From contig NZ_JAIUDQ010000015.1 of the NCBI RefSeq assembly GCF_020164435.1, positions 62,001 to 126,000 of the forward strand: 64,000 nucleotides of DNA, written 5' to 3'. Each line of letters begins with the position of its first letter. The stretch's first letter is position 1. Positions 29,763-39,226 of the stretch are shown piece by piece. This DNA is from Phyllobacterium lublinensis (GTDB taxonomy: Bacteria > Pseudomonadota > Alphaproteobacteria > Rhizobiales > Rhizobiaceae). The notes under the pieces were generated by a model. That model saw only the letters and a program-made list of their open reading frames with translations, was not told the origin of the DNA and searched no databases. The translations under genes and the position numbers were made by a program.

Positions 29763-30473
29763 ATGCGTACGGTTTTGGTCACACGCCCCCAGCCTGGCGC
29801 GACCAAAACCGCCGAACGCTTGCTGTGCGGCGGCTTCCTGCCAATGGTCTTGCCGTTGACAGAGATCGTTTCGCTGCCTGCGAAACATCCGGACGGCACA
29901 TTCCACGCCGTTGCCGTGACGAGCGCAAGCGCATTGCGACAGGCTCCGGACCAGACGCTGGAGCCTCTGCTCAAGCTGCCCTGCTTCGTCGTTGGCGAAG
30001 CGACGGCGGCGGCGGCGCGCGCGCGGGGCTTCGAAACCGTCACGACCGGGGACGGGGACGGCTCATCGCTGGCGCAGACCGTGATCGAGGAGCTTTGCAC
30101 GAAACATCGCATCCTCTATCTGACGGGCCGTGTCCGAGCGCCGGCTTTCGAAGCGACATTGCGCAAAGCCGGTGTCCATTACCGAACGTTGAAGACCTAT
30201 GATACCGTTTCAGTCAGTTATACAACTGAGTTTTTGGTGAAATTTTTCAGCGCAGGAAGAATTGATTGCTGTCTGGTCTATTCCCACTGGGGCGCGGAAG
30301 AGTTCATGCGCCTGATGAGGCGGGAAGAAATTGCTCATCACTTTGATAGAACACCTGTTTTCTGCCTTTCGTCACGAATAGCGGAGGCACTTGCTGGCCT
30401 CGACAGAAGCCTGATCCATGTCTCGGACAGGCCAGACGAGAGCGCCCTCCTTGAGCTGATATCACGCGTATAG
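29763..30473 (+). CDS. hemD: Uroporphyrinogen-III synthase
   Basis: A 236-aa HemD, which cyclises hydroxymethylbilane with inversion of ring D. The family is poorly conserved, but VLVTRPQPGATKTAERL at the start, FHAVAVTSASALRQ, FVVGEATAAAARARGFE and YLTGRVRAPAFEATLRKAG are recognisable. The start ATG 29763 lies two bases after the hemC stop, so the genes are coupled. Position after hemC supports the call as much as sequence does. Confidence 0.92.
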   Translation: MRTVLVTRPQPGATKTAERLLCGGFLPMVLPLTEIVSLPAKHPDGTFHAVAVTSASALRQAPDQTLEPLLKLPCFVVGEATAAAARARGFETVTTGDGDGSSLAQTVIEELCTKHRILYLTGRVRAPAFEATLRKAGVHYRTLKTYDTVSVSYTTEFLVKFFSAGRIDCCLVYSHWGAEEFMRLMRREEIAHHFDRTPVFCLSSRIAEALAGLDRSLIHVSDRPDESALLELISRV

Positions 30474-30571
30474 TTCTCACTGTCCCGACCATCGCAAAAT
30501 TGTACCGTTTCGTTGGCGATACTTCCTTGCTAGCCTCCTTTAGATCAGAGCAAGACCGAGAGAATCATAGC

Positions 30572-31864
30572 ATGGCCCGACCCTCCGTTCCTCGTCATTC
30601 GAAATCTGCCCGCAAGCCGGTGACCATCGAATTGGAACCCTCGCCCGTCCCCGGGACCAAGGCTGCCCCCGATAGCGTGCCCCGGCCAGAGCCAGTCGGC
30701 TTCGATCCGGAGATTGGCATGAAACTAGCGACGCCGGAGTCGGCCGGCGATAGCCCGATCAATCAGGTTGACACGCAACCCGAAATGTCAGACTCGCCGG
30801 CTGAACAGCAGTACGAGCAATTTTCTGCCGCTGCCAGCAAGGAGCGCCCGGTGGAGGCATCAAGGCAAGCATCGAATGATTTGATCGGTCGTCTGGCATC
30901 TGGTGTCATTGGCGGCCTTGTTGCTCTGCTCGGTGCCGCTGCTTTGCAGTGGACCGGAATATTACCTTCTCCCGGGGTGGATATTTCGGCTCTGGAGCAG
31001 CAGGTCGCCGAATTGCGAAACGCCCCGCCGGTAGGTCAGACACTCGACGAAGGCGCGCAGGTGGCGCTGAATGGCGCGGTGGAAAACGCCAGGCAGGCGC
31101 TCGGTCAAATGACTGGCCTTTCGGACCAGATCAGTTCGATCAAACAAAGCATTGCCGACATTCAAAAGTATGCCACCGCCGGCACAGGTGTCGACACCAG
31201 CGCCATCGATGAGCGTATCGCAGCACTCGAAACACGGCTGAGTGCCAGCCAACAGACTGCGGAACATGCAGACGGTGCTGTTTCCGGCGCGACGGAAAGA
31301 CTCAATGCATTGGAGGCCAAGGTCAATGACACATCCGGCCAGACCAATATGGCGCTTGCCATGGCCGCGACCGGTCTGAAGGCAGCCATTGAACGTGGTG
31401 AGCCGTTCGGAGCGGAACTGGACACCTACGCCGCGGTAGCCCAGGATCCCGCCGCCGTTGAAGGTCTTCGTGCGGCCGCCGCCAAGGGTGTGCCGACAGT
31501 CAGCATGCTGGCGACGCAGTTTGACGACGTAGCCCCGAAAATCATTGCTACCACCCACCATGCGGACCCTAATTCCGGTGTGTTGGACAGGTTGTGGGCG
31601 AGCGCTGAGAGCCTGGTCCAGGCCCGTCCGGTCGGGATGATTGAGGGTGAGGGAGTCGATGCAATCACCGCCCGCATCGAGGCGCATCTGAACGCAGGCG
31701 ACCTCGATGCCGCCATCGCGGAGTGGGAAAAGCTGCCCGAAAACGCCAAGGCCGTATCCGTGGATTTCGCCAATGCCATGAAGGCGCGCCAGTCCGCGGG
31801 ACAGCTCGTTTCAAAGGCTCTGTCTGACGCGCTGGCCGGTATCAAAGCACCAGTGGCCAATTAG
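30572..31864 (+). CDS. Mic60/mitofilin-like inner-membrane protein
   Basis: A 430-aa protein with a Pro/Glu-rich cytoplasmic N-terminus (about 110 residues), one membrane span (GVIGGLVALLGAAALQWTGI), a long helical periplasmic part rich in Ala/Glu/Gln with coiled-coil character, and a C-terminal mitofilin-type end (AHLNAGDLDAAIAEWEKLPE). Alphaproteobacterial Mic60 is known to lie next to hemD and to shape intracytoplasmic or inner membranes and contact the outer membrane. The start is ATG 30572; the frame opens further upstream. Fourteen bases separate it from the hemY-like gene. Confidence 0.88.
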   Translation: MARPSVPRHSKSARKPVTIELEPSPVPGTKAAPDSVPRPEPVGFDPEIGMKLATPESAGDSPINQVDTQPEMSDSPAEQQYEQFSAAASKERPVEASRQASNDLIGRLASGVIGGLVALLGAAALQWTGILPSPGVDISALEQQVAELRNAPPVGQTLDEGAQVALNGAVENARQALGQMTGLSDQISSIKQSIADIQKYATAGTGVDTSAIDERIAALETRLSASQQTAEHADGAVSGATERLNALEAKVNDTSGQTNMALAMAATGLKAAIERGEPFGAELDTYAAVAQDPAAVEGLRAAAAKGVPTVSMLATQFDDVAPKIIATTHHADPNSGVLDRLWASAESLVQARPVGMIEGEGVDAITARIEAHLNAGDLDAAIAEWEKLPENAKAVSVDFANAMKARQSAGQLVSKALSDALAGIKAPVAN

Positions 31865-31877
31865 GAGCGAGCAAATC

Positions 31878-33569
31878 ATGATCCGAATTCTATGCTTCTT
31901 CCTTGTTGTTCTCTTGCTGGGTATTGGCTTTGCATGGCTCGCCGACCGCCCCGGTGATCTCGTGATCACCTTCGGCGGCATGCAATACAAGGTTACACTG
32001 ATGGTGGCCGCATCGGCGATTGTCGCCATCGTGGCTGCGGTCATGCTCACCTGGTGGATCATCAAGAGCGTCGTTGCATCGCCCTATGCACTGCGCAGGC
32101 ATTTTCGCGCACGCAAGCGGGACCGCGGCTACCAGTCGCTGTCCACGGGTCTGATCGCCGCAGGCGCGGGCGATGGACAGACTGCCCGGCGCATGATCGG
32201 TCAGGCGGAGAAATTGTTGAATGTCGATCAGGAGCCACTGATCAAGCTGCTCGATGCGCAGGCGGCCATGCTGGAGGGCCGAGCGGACGATGCCCGCGCC
32301 AAATTCGAGGCCATGCTTGACGATCCGGAAACAAAGCTTCTTGGCCTGCGCGGACTTTATCTGGAAGCCCAGCGGCTCGGAGCACGGGACGCCTCCCGTC
32401 ACTATGCCGAGGAAGCAGCATTGCTGGCGCCCAATGTCGAATGGGCGGCCTCGGCTGCCCTCGGCCAGAAAACGACGCATGGTGACTGGGATGGGGCGCT
32501 GCTGCTTCTGGAGAAGCAAAAGGCCACCAAGCAGATCGACAAGGACAAAGCCAAGCGCGAGCGTGCCGTGCTGCTGACGGCCAAGGCAATGGAAATGTTC
32601 GAGGCTGATCCGCTAAGCGCCAAGACGATTGCTGTCGAAGCAAACAAGCTCGCTCCGGATCTGGTGCCGGCCGCTATCATCGCTGCCAAGGCGCTGTTCC
32701 AGCAGGGCGACCTGCGCAAGGGATCGAAGATCCTTGAATATACCTGGAAGAAGCAGCCGCACCCGGAAGTAGCGGAAACCTATGTTCATGCCCGGCTCGG
32801 CGATTCAGCGATCGACCGTTTGAAGCGGGCGCGGCATTTGGCTGCGCTTTACCCGCATCACCCGGAGTCCAGTCTTGCCATAGCGCAGGCGGCGCTCGGG
32901 GCGGGCGAACTGAAGGAGGCCCGCGAAGCGGCGGAGGCTGTGCTGCGCTCTGCGCCACGAGAAAGCGCCTATCTGTTGCTGGCCGATATCGAGGAAGCCC
33001 AGACCGGCGATGAGGGCCGCGTGCGCCAGTGGTTGTCGCGCGCAGTGAAGGCACCACGCGACCCGGCCTGGACAGCAGATGGTTACGTATCCGATCGCTG
33101 GGCACCCGCGTCTCCGGTTACTGGCAAGCTTGACGCGTTTGAATGGAGAGTTCCGGTCGAACATCTCGGGCCGGTAATTGATTATCGCGAGGACTTTGAC
33201 GAGGCCCTTGCTGCCGAGCCTGTCCGGCCAGCACACCCACGCGAAGATTTGAAACCGCTGTTCCCGGCAAAATCAATCGCAACGGAGGTCAACCCGGCCC
33301 GTTCGGAAGTACGCATCGACAAGGACGATATTGTGGATGCCGAAGTCGTGTTGCTCGAGCCGCGCGCGAAGGCGGGGAAGCAGAGCGGCTTGACGCCTGC
33401 GGAACCGGACGGGGGCGAGAGAATCGCATCGGTTTTGCCACCATTGCCCGAAAAGAAAGGCGATTCACTGGAAAAAGACGAAGACCTCGCCTTTCCCGTA
33501 CCTGACGATCCGGGCGTCAGACCCGAGGACGAAGCGGAGCGATCGGTCAAGAAATTCCGGCTGTTCTGA
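31878..33569 (+). CDS. hemY: HemY-like TPR membrane protein
   Basis: A 563-aa HemY N-domain protein. Two N-terminal membrane spans (MIRILCFFLVVLLLGIGFAW and VAASAIVAIVAAVMLTWWII) anchor a large helical-repeat domain, for example GLIAAGAGDGQTARRMIGQA and SSLAIAQAALGAGELKEARE. An acidic, probably disordered tail of about 120 residues ends it. The name comes from its link with heme genes; it is not protoporphyrinogen oxidase. A structural or assembly role beside Mic60 is inferred from constant neighbourhood. Confidence 0.93.
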   Translation: MIRILCFFLVVLLLGIGFAWLADRPGDLVITFGGMQYKVTLMVAASAIVAIVAAVMLTWWIIKSVVASPYALRRHFRARKRDRGYQSLSTGLIAAGAGDGQTARRMIGQAEKLLNVDQEPLIKLLDAQAAMLEGRADDARAKFEAMLDDPETKLLGLRGLYLEAQRLGARDASRHYAEEAALLAPNVEWAASAALGQKTTHGDWDGALLLLEKQKATKQIDKDKAKRERAVLLTAKAMEMFEADPLSAKTIAVEANKLAPDLVPAAIIAAKALFQQGDLRKGSKILEYTWKKQPHPEVAETYVHARLGDSAIDRLKRARHLAALYPHHPESSLAIAQAALGAGELKEAREAAEAVLRSAPRESAYLLLADIEEAQTGDEGRVRQWLSRAVKAPRDPAWTADGYVSDRWAPASPVTGKLDAFEWRVPVEHLGPVIDYREDFDEALAAEPVRPAHPREDLKPLFPAKSIATEVNPARSEVRIDKDDIVDAEVVLLEPRAKAGKQSGLTPAEPDGGERIASVLPPLPEKKGDSLEKDEDLAFPVPDDPGVRPEDEAERSVKKFRLF

Positions 33570-33682
33570 TTGCGGAGATGTTCAACGGTGCTTTGCGGCA
33601 AGATGAACAGTGGCGGGAACTGTGCAGTCGCGATATCTGTTGATCAACACCGCCTGTGGTAAAACCTGAAAGACATTCCCAT

Positions 33683-34159
33683 ATGCTCGACCGCCTTGTG
33701 ACGTTTTTCAAATCCCTGCCGTCCGGAGAAAACGACAAGGGGCATTTTTCCAGAAATGATCCGCGTCTTGCAGCGGCGGCACTGCTGTTCCACGTCATGG
33801 ATGCGGACGGCGAGCGCCTCGGGATTGAGCGCGAGCGCGTTTCGAAGCTTATTTCGGAAGCTTACGGCCTGAAGGGCGAAGCGTTGAAACGCCTGCTTGA
33901 CGATAGCGAGCAGGCAGATCAGGAGGCGGTAGACCTTTATAGTTTCACCAGCATCATCAAGCGCAACCTTGACGAGGCGGCACGCATCCGATTCATCGAG
34001 CTCATGTGGGATGTCGTTTACGCCGATGGAAGTGCGCACGAACTGGAGGACAACATCGTCTGGCGAGTCGCCGAATTGATTGGTGTCTCTACGCGTGATC
34101 GCGTGACAATGAAACAGCAGGCCGCGCTTCGCGCCAAGCAAGCGGTACAAGAGGAATAG
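33683..34159 (+). CDS. TerB-family (tellurite-resistance-like) protein
   Basis: A 158-aa all-helical TerB-like protein. It has the family's acidic metal-binding helices: AAALLFHVMDADGERLGIER and the second copy ELMWDVVYADGSAHELEDNI. These pairs of Asp/Glu helices are thought to bind metal ions. The start at ATG 33683 (MLDRLVTFFKSLP) is supported by the family N-terminus; the Shine-Dalgarno is weak. It follows the hemY-like gene by 113 bases. Nothing suggests an actual tellurite operon. Confidence 0.9.
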   Translation: MLDRLVTFFKSLPSGENDKGHFSRNDPRLAAAALLFHVMDADGERLGIERERVSKLISEAYGLKGEALKRLLDDSEQADQEAVDLYSFTSIIKRNLDEAARIRFIELMWDVVYADGSAHELEDNIVWRVAELIGVSTRDRVTMKQQAALRAKQAVQEE

Positions 34160-34170
34160 GACCGAGAGGG

Positions 34171-34905
34171 ATGTTCCAGACCGACTGGATGGAAAGCCGC
34201 CAACCGAGACGTCCGAAAATCCTGACGGTGTTGCATCAGGAAAGGTCCAGTCCCGGGAGAGTAGGGCACCTGCTGGTCGAAGCCGGTTTTGCCCTCGATA
34301 TCCGGCGGCCTCCTCTCGGCGATCCGCTCCCGGATACACTGGAAGATCACGCGGGCGCTGTCATTTTTGGCGGCCCCATGAGCGCCAATGATCCGGAGGA
34401 TTTCGTCCGCAGCGAAACCGAATGGCTCGAGGTTCCCTTAAAAGAAGACAAGCCATTCCTCGGTATCTGCCTTGGAGCGCAGATGCTTGCCAACCATATC
34501 GGCGGTAGGGTCGCGCCGCACCCCGATGGGCTCGTCGAGATCGGCTGGTATCCCCTGGAAGCGACCGCAGCCGGGAAGGCACTGATGGATTGGCCCTCCA
34601 TGGTCTATCATTTCCATCGTGAGGGTTTCGAGCTGCCCCGGTCGGCAACCCTGCTTGCGACTGGTGCAAACTATCCCAACCAGGCGTTTCGATATGGCAG
34701 GAATGCCTGGGGCGTGCAGTTCCACGCGGAATTAACGCGAGCGATGATGCAGCGCTGGGTTGTGCGCGGTTCTGAGCGCTTTGCGCTTTGCGGCGCACAG
34801 CACGGCAGGGATCATCTGGAGGGCAGGATGATCCATGATGCTGTGCTCAAGGCGTGGCTGCACCAGTTTCTTGGCACGATTTTCGGGACTGCCGTCCTCG
34901 CCTGA
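34171..34905 (+). CDS. Class I glutamine amidotransferase
   Basis: A 244-aa stand-alone class I amidotransferase domain. The nucleophile is Cys100 in FLGICLGAQMLANHIGG; the His-Glu pair is at 185 and 187 in GVQFHAELTRAMM. The oxyanion strand is VIFGGPMSANDPED. These proteins resemble GuaA's glutaminase or gamma-glutamyl hydrolases such as PuuD and YafJ-type enzymes; the acceptor is unknown. It lies 11 bases after the TerB gene, and its stop lies in a hairpin shared with the convergent MFS gene. Confidence 0.9.
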   Translation: MFQTDWMESRQPRRPKILTVLHQERSSPGRVGHLLVEAGFALDIRRPPLGDPLPDTLEDHAGAVIFGGPMSANDPEDFVRSETEWLEVPLKEDKPFLGICLGAQMLANHIGGRVAPHPDGLVEIGWYPLEATAAGKALMDWPSMVYHFHREGFELPRSATLLATGANYPNQAFRYGRNAWGVQFHAELTRAMMQRWVVRGSERFALCGAQHGRDHLEGRMIHDAVLKAWLHQFLGTIFGTAVLA

Positions 34906-34920
34906 CGGCGTATCGTCAGG
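34901..34920. terminator. Hairpin over the stops of convergent amidotransferase and MFS genes
   Basis: CCTGACG (34901-34907) pairs with CGTCAGG (34914-34920) around a 6-base loop. Both stop codons (TGA at 34903-34905 and, on the minus strand, 34916-34918) lie in the stem. There is no T-run, so termination is only possible, not shown. Confidence 0.4.
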
Positions 34921-36157
34921 TTCTACCCTGCAGGTTGCGCGCCTTGCGCAACTGCGGGAACCAGTAGGCCCAAAGAGAGGCCACTGCCATGGTTCCGACT
35001 CCACCGAATACTACGGCCGGTATCGTGCCGATCAGCGAGGCCATGATGCCGGCGCGGAACTCTCCCAGTTCGTTGGACGCGCCGACAAAGACCATGTTGA
35101 CGGCATTGACCCGGCCGCGCACATGATCTGGTGTCCAAAGCTGCAGCAGCGTCTCGCGAATATAGACGCTGACCATATCGGCAGCGCCCATCAGTGCAAG
35201 CACAACAATGGACAACCACGCAATGTCCGATACGCCAAACATGATGGTGAGCAACCCGAAAAGGGCAACAAACCCAAACATCATCAATCCCGCATGATCC
35301 CGGATCGGATGACCGGTCAGCCAGACGGCCGTCAGGAGAGCACCGATGCCAGGGGCGGCCCGGAGCATGCCGAGGCCCCATGGGCCGAGTTGAAGAATGT
35401 CGCGTGCATAGACAGGAAGCAGCGCGACTGCGCCGCCCAGCAATACCGCAAAGAGATCGAGCGAGATGGCGCCCAGCACGACCTTCTCTTTCCAGATGTA
35501 GTGGAAACCGGCGAGCAACGTCTGAAGCGACCGCTTTTCGGAGAGAGTGTGCTGCGTGGGCTTGGGGATGATGAACGTGCAGATGGTCGCAATTACCAGC
35601 ATGACACTGGCAATACCGTAGGCGGCGACAGGCGAGATGCCGTAAAGCAGACCGCCCACGACCGGACCGACGATCGTTGCAATCTGCCATGCCGATGAAT
35701 TCCACGATACGGCGTTTGCGAAACTTTCGGTGGGCACGAGATTGATCACAAGGGATGCCGAGGCGGGCCCAAGGAACGCGCGTCCGATACCAAAACCGGC
35801 GAGAATGATGAAAACGAGCCCAGGCGTGAACTGGTGGGTGAGAGTCAGCAAAAGAAGCAGCGCGGCGCAAAGCACTTCCGCGCACAATGACAGGCCCATG
35901 ATAAGCCGTCGCCCAAATCTGTCGGATGCTGCGCCAGTGACGAGGACCAGCAGCAATGAGGGAGCAAACTGAACCAGCCCGACGATGCACAGATAGAATG
36001 GATCCCGAGTCAGATCGTAGATTTGCCAGCCGACAGATACGCTGATGATCTGTATGGCAAAGGAGCCAAAGAAGCGGGCAAACCAATAAAGGGTGAACGA
36101 CGAATGGCGAAAGGCGGCGTAGCGATCGTGAGCCGCATTCATTTCGGGAACTGACAT
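34916..36157 (-). CDS. MFS transporter, EntS-like (MFS_3)
   Basis: A 413-aa major-facilitator protein with twelve predicted spans. FRHSSFTLYWFARFFGSFAI at the start, the loop-2/3 motif GAASDRFGRRLIMG and the mid-protein AFLGPASASLVINLVPTESF match the MFS_3 group that includes the enterobactin exporter EntS. The exported compound is not known and no siderophore genes lie nearby. The start is ATG 36157; ATG 36142 is also possible. A terminator separates it from aqpZ upstream. Confidence 0.9.
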   Translation of the reverse strand: MSVPEMNAAHDRYAAFRHSSFTLYWFARFFGSFAIQIISVSVGWQIYDLTRDPFYLCIVGLVQFAPSLLLVLVTGAASDRFGRRLIMGLSLCAEVLCAALLLLLTLTHQFTPGLVFIILAGFGIGRAFLGPASASLVINLVPTESFANAVSWNSSAWQIATIVGPVVGGLLYGISPVAAYGIASVMLVIATICTFIIPKPTQHTLSEKRSLQTLLAGFHYIWKEKVVLGAISLDLFAVLLGGAVALLPVYARDILQLGPWGLGMLRAAPGIGALLTAVWLTGHPIRDHAGLMMFGFVALFGLLTIMFGVSDIAWLSIVVLALMGAADMVSVYIRETLLQLWTPDHVRGRVNAVNMVFVGASNELGEFRAGIMASLIGTIPAVVFGGVGTMAVASLWAYWFPQLRKARNLQGRT

Positions 36158-36250
36158 TTCGTTGAAAGGCTCCGGAATCTGGAGCCATTCTTCTAGACCA
36201 GTTTATGACGAATGGGGATAAGAAAAATCAGAAATAATGTTTCGGTGACA

Positions 36251-36276
36251 AAAGGGGCCGGCTTGACCGGCCCCTT
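36251..36276 (-). terminator. Rho-independent terminator of aqpZ
   Basis: GGGGCCGG (36254-36261) and CCGGCCCC (36267-36274) form a perfect stem with a CTTGA loop. On the minus strand TTTT follows (36250-36253). It lies between the aqpZ stop and the MFS start. Confidence 0.85.
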
Positions 36277-36282
36277 CCATCG

Positions 36283-37002
36283 TCAAGCGGCCACGGCTTG
36301 GGTCACAGACATTTCGGTATCCTTGCCCAGCAGGGATTTCCAGATAACAGCACCAAGTGCCGCTCCGACGAGCGGGGCGACCCAGAAAAGCCAGAGCTGG
36401 CTGAGTGCGGCAGTTTCAGCAAACAGGGCAACACCTGTGGAGCGGGCCGGATTGACGGACGTGTTCGTTACCGGAATTGAAACCAGATGGATCAACGTCA
36501 GACCAAGTCCAATCGCCATGGGTGCGAATCCGGCGGGAGCGGAGGCGGAAGTAGCACCAAGGATAATGAGGATGAAGAAGGCAGTGAACACAATTTCTGC
36601 CACAAGCGCCGAGGTCAACCCGTATTTGCCGGGTGAAAGCTCGCCGTAGCCGTTCGACGCGAATCCGCCGGCCACAAAGTCAGCCTTACCGGAAGCGATC
36701 AGATAGAGCACGGCTGCTGCAACCATTGCGCCTGCAACCTGCGCAATCCAATACGGAACAAGATCTTTAGGGTCAAATCGACCCGCGACCGCAAGACCAA
36801 GGGAAACAGCAGGGTTGAAATGTCCGCCGGAAATACCGCCAACAGCATAGGCCATTGTCAGTACTGTAAGACCAAATGCTAAGGAAACACCAAGCAAACC
36901 AATGCCGACATCTGGAAAGGCAGCAGCAATTACAGCGCTACCACAACCGCCCAAGACGAGCCAGAACGTGCCAAAGAATTCGGCCGACAGTTTATTGAGC
37001 AT
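36283..37002 (-). CDS. aqpZ: Aquaporin Z
   Basis: A 239-aa aquaporin with six spans and both half-helices. The NPA boxes are in [11 protein letters not shown] (about 63) and SVNPARSTG (about 185). Residues around the filter (His in [11 protein letters not shown], Arg in NPARS) suit water rather than glycerol transport. The N-terminus [20 protein letters not shown] is typical of AqpZ. AGGGGG lies 6 bases before ATG 37002. It is a single gene with its own terminator. Confidence 0.96.
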   Translation of the reverse strand: MLNKLSAEFFGTFWLVLGGCGSAVIAAAFPDVGIGLLGVSLAFGLTVLTMAYAVGGISGGHFNPAVSLGLAVAGRFDPKDLVPYWIAQVAGAMVAAAVLYLIASGKADFVAGGFASNGYGELSPGKYGLTSALVAEIVFTAFFILIILGATSASAPAGFAPMAIGLGLTLIHLVSIPVTNTSVNPARSTGVALFAETAALSQLWLFWVAPLVGAALGAVIWKSLLGKDTEMSVTQAVAA

Positions 37003-37261
37003 GGAAACCCCCTAAGGATGGAGAACAGGCTGGTATAGCCCGCATCACAAGCGCAAAGTTATTATTGTTTTTTGAATCCAACAATATCAATCAATAGCAA
37101 CGAACTTTAATACCTTAGGCTAACGCTCTTGCACCGATCAACTTGTGATGAATACTGCGCAGTGAAGATCGAGATGGACGATATCGGCCTGAATTCGTGA
37201 GCCCCCTTGCTCGCAGACCAGCCAATCGCTACATGTCGCGTGATTGCTCTAGGAGAAATGT

Positions 37262-37552
37262 ATGCTCGCCCTTATCCGCACCATCGATCTGGCACTTGAT
37301 ATCTATACCTGGATCATTATCGCCAGTGCGATCTTTTCGTGGCTTTTCGCTTTCAACGTGATCAATTCCAGCAACCGTTTCGTCGCTTCAGTTGGAGATT
37401 TCCTCTACCGTGTGACCGAACCGGCCTTGCGGCCCATCCGCCGCTTTCTGCCCGATCTTGGCGGGATCGATATTTCACCGATTGTCCTCTTGCTGATCAT
37501 CTTCTTCATTCGACAGCTTCTTTGGACCACGATCGCCCCGATGCTGGTTTGA
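37262..37552 (+). CDS. YggT-family integral membrane protein
   Basis: A 96-aa YggT protein with two membrane helices, each followed by the conserved basic segment: [20 protein letters not shown] and [20 protein letters not shown] then [17 protein letters not shown]. YggT proteins are linked to membrane stress and, in other bacteria, to division-site genes; the mechanism is not known. AGGAGAA lies just before the ATG. The stop overlaps the start of the DUF167 gene, an arrangement often conserved. Confidence 0.93.
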   Translation: MLALIRTIDLALDIYTWIIIASAIFSWLFAFNVINSSNRFVASVGDFLYRVTEPALRPIRRFLPDLGGIDISPIVLLLIIFFIRQLLWTTIAPMLV

Positions 37553-37875
37553 ACCGCCCCGGTTTCTTTCGCGCGGACGATCTCGGCGTCACGCTCTTCG
37601 TTCGGCTGACGCCGAAATCTTCGCGGGATGCGATTGAGGGTGAGGAAACAATGGACGACGGTCGGGTTTATTTGAAGGCACGTGTACGTGCGGTTCCCGA
37701 AGACGGAAAGGCCAATGCGGCGCTGGAGAAGCTGGTGGCGAAGTGGCTGGAATTGGCGGCGCGAGATGTAACAATAGCCGCCGGCGCGGCATCGCGGCTC
37801 AAGCAAATAAGAGTTTCGGGCGATCCGGAAGCTTTGGCCATCAAGCTTTCCGCTCTCGTCTCGCCCGATCGTTAA
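37549..37875 (+). CDS. DUF167 (YggU) family protein
   Basis: A 108-aa DUF167 protein. The family core is [20 protein letters not shown], then [20 protein letters not shown] and [19 protein letters not shown]. No ATG opens the frame in a fitting place; TTG 37549, overlapping the YggT stop as TTGA, is the likely start. Function unknown; the pairing with YggT is widespread. Confidence 0.9.
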   Translation: MNRPGFFRADDLGVTLFVRLTPKSSRDAIEGEETMDDGRVYLKARVRAVPEDGKANAALEKLVAKWLELAARDVTIAAGAASRLKQIRVSGDPEALAIKLSALVSPDR

Positions 37876-37879
37876 TTGA

Positions 37880-38416
37880 TCAGCCGTTCTTGGCCTTGTG
37901 GCGCTCGATGGCCTCGGTGATCAGCTGGCGCGCAGCATCTTCATCACCCCAATCGCCGATCTTTACCCATTTGCCGGGTTCCAGATCCTTGTAGTGCTCA
38001 AAGAAATGCTGGATCTGCTTGAGGGTGATTTCCGGAAGATCCGTGTAGTTGTGCACTTTTTCATAACGAAGGGTCAGATGCGGCGAGGGGACGGCAATGA
38101 TCTTCTCATCCTGGCCCTTGTTGTCTTCCATGACCAGGACACCAATCGGGCGCACGTTGATCACGCTTGTAGGCATAAGAGCGCGCGTGTTGCAGATCAG
38201 AACATCGATGGGATCACCGTCATCGGAGAGCGTATGCGGTACGAAGCCGTAATTGCCCGGATAGGTCATCGGCGTGTGCAGGAAGCGATCGACGAACAAG
38301 GCACCGGAGTCCTTGTCGAGCTCGTATTTGATTGGCTGACCGCCAACCGGAACTTCGATGATTACGTTGACATCTTCGGGAGGATTGTTGCCGACAGGAA
38401 TGGCATCGATGCGCAT
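37880..38416 (-). CDS. ppa: Inorganic pyrophosphatase
   Basis: A 178-aa family I pyrophosphatase that hydrolyses PPi to drive biosynthesis. The signature DGDPIDVLI with its metal-binding Asp residues lies near 67-75. [18 protein letters not shown] and [16 protein letters not shown] precede it, and [20 protein letters not shown] follows. Length matches the hexameric bacterial form. It converges with the DUF167 gene, stops only four bases apart. Confidence 0.97.
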   Translation of the reverse strand: MRIDAIPVGNNPPEDVNVIIEVPVGGQPIKYELDKDSGALFVDRFLHTPMTYPGNYGFVPHTLSDDGDPIDVLICNTRALMPTSVINVRPIGVLVMEDNKGQDEKIIAVPSPHLTLRYEKVHNYTDLPEITLKQIQHFFEHYKDLEPGKWVKIGDWGDEDAARQLITEAIERHKAKNG

Positions 38417-38591
38417 GTTTTAAGAGTCCTTGTTGGTTTGGGAGTGCTGTACTGATTTTTACGAGGCAGCGCAACAATTGGCGTGCCTATTAGACGTTCA
38501 GAGGCCGTTTGATGGGGTTTGAGGTGGGGATCGACGACAATCGCGGCAGAAAAGGCCGCGTCAAAGGCAACTATAGCACTGGCTTTGGCGG

Positions 38592-39098
38592 TCAGTCCCA
38601 GACGAAGGCAATCTTCTTGAGCGTCTTGCCTTCAAAGCACTCGACACCCTCGGCGACATCACGGCCACCGGCATTTCGATAGAAGGAAAGCGCGATGTCG
38701 TTGTCGTCAAGCGCCCAAACGACCAGGCCCTTCAAGCCTTGGTCGACCAGGCTGCGACGGGCCGCACCCAGGAGCCGGGTGCCAAGTCCCAGGCCTTGGT
38801 ATTCAGGGCGGATGTAGAGTTCATAGACTTCGCCCCTTTGCGAAAGCTGGCGCGCACGATTGGGGCCGAGGGTGGCGTAACCGGCGACGACACCGCCCAC
38901 ATCGGCCACAAGGACTTGCGTCGAGCGCTGGATGGCGCGGGTCCACCACGCTGCCCCACGGCGTTCCAGCATTGTATTGAGGGCGCGGTGCGGAATAATT
39001 CCGGCATAGGCACCCTTCCATGCGGCAAAGTGAATGGCCGAAATCGCCTCGGCGTCGGCCATATCTGCCCGTCTAATCTCAATCACATGGGTGTTCAT
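38592..39098 (-). CDS. GNAT-family N-acetyltransferase
   Basis: A 168-aa GNAT enzyme. Motif A is VYELYIRPEYQGLGLGTRLL near residues 91-110 with the QGLGLG pyrophosphate loop, and VVWALDDNDIALSFYRNAGG is motif B. The N-terminus IEIRRADMADAEAISAIHFA begins the fold. It resembles RimI-like acetyltransferases but the target is unknown. It lies between ppa and typA on the same strand with its own start at ATG 39098. Confidence 0.9.
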   Translation of the reverse strand: MNTHVIEIRRADMADAEAISAIHFAAWKGAYAGIIPHRALNTMLERRGAAWWTRAIQRSTQVLVADVGGVVAGYATLGPNRARQLSQRGEVYELYIRPEYQGLGLGTRLLGAARRSLVDQGLKGLVVWALDDNDIALSFYRNAGGRDVAEGVECFEGKTLKKIAFVWD

Positions 39099-39176
39099 GG
39101 TCCCTTAACCATAAACCCGCAGCCCGAGGTTCCGCAACTATGCCTGAAAATGAATCTTCGTCTCGTGCACGAAAAA

Positions 39177-39203
39177 GAAAAGCGGCGAAATCGCCGCTTT
39201 TTC
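39177..39203 (-). terminator. Bidirectional terminator after typA
   Basis: AGCGGCG (39181-39187) pairs with CGCCGCT (39192-39198) around AAAT. A-runs before and T-runs after extend the stem, so on the minus strand the typA transcript would end in a T-run. Confidence 0.88.
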
Positions 39204-39226
39204 CAGTTCCCGTGTAGGCGCGAGCC

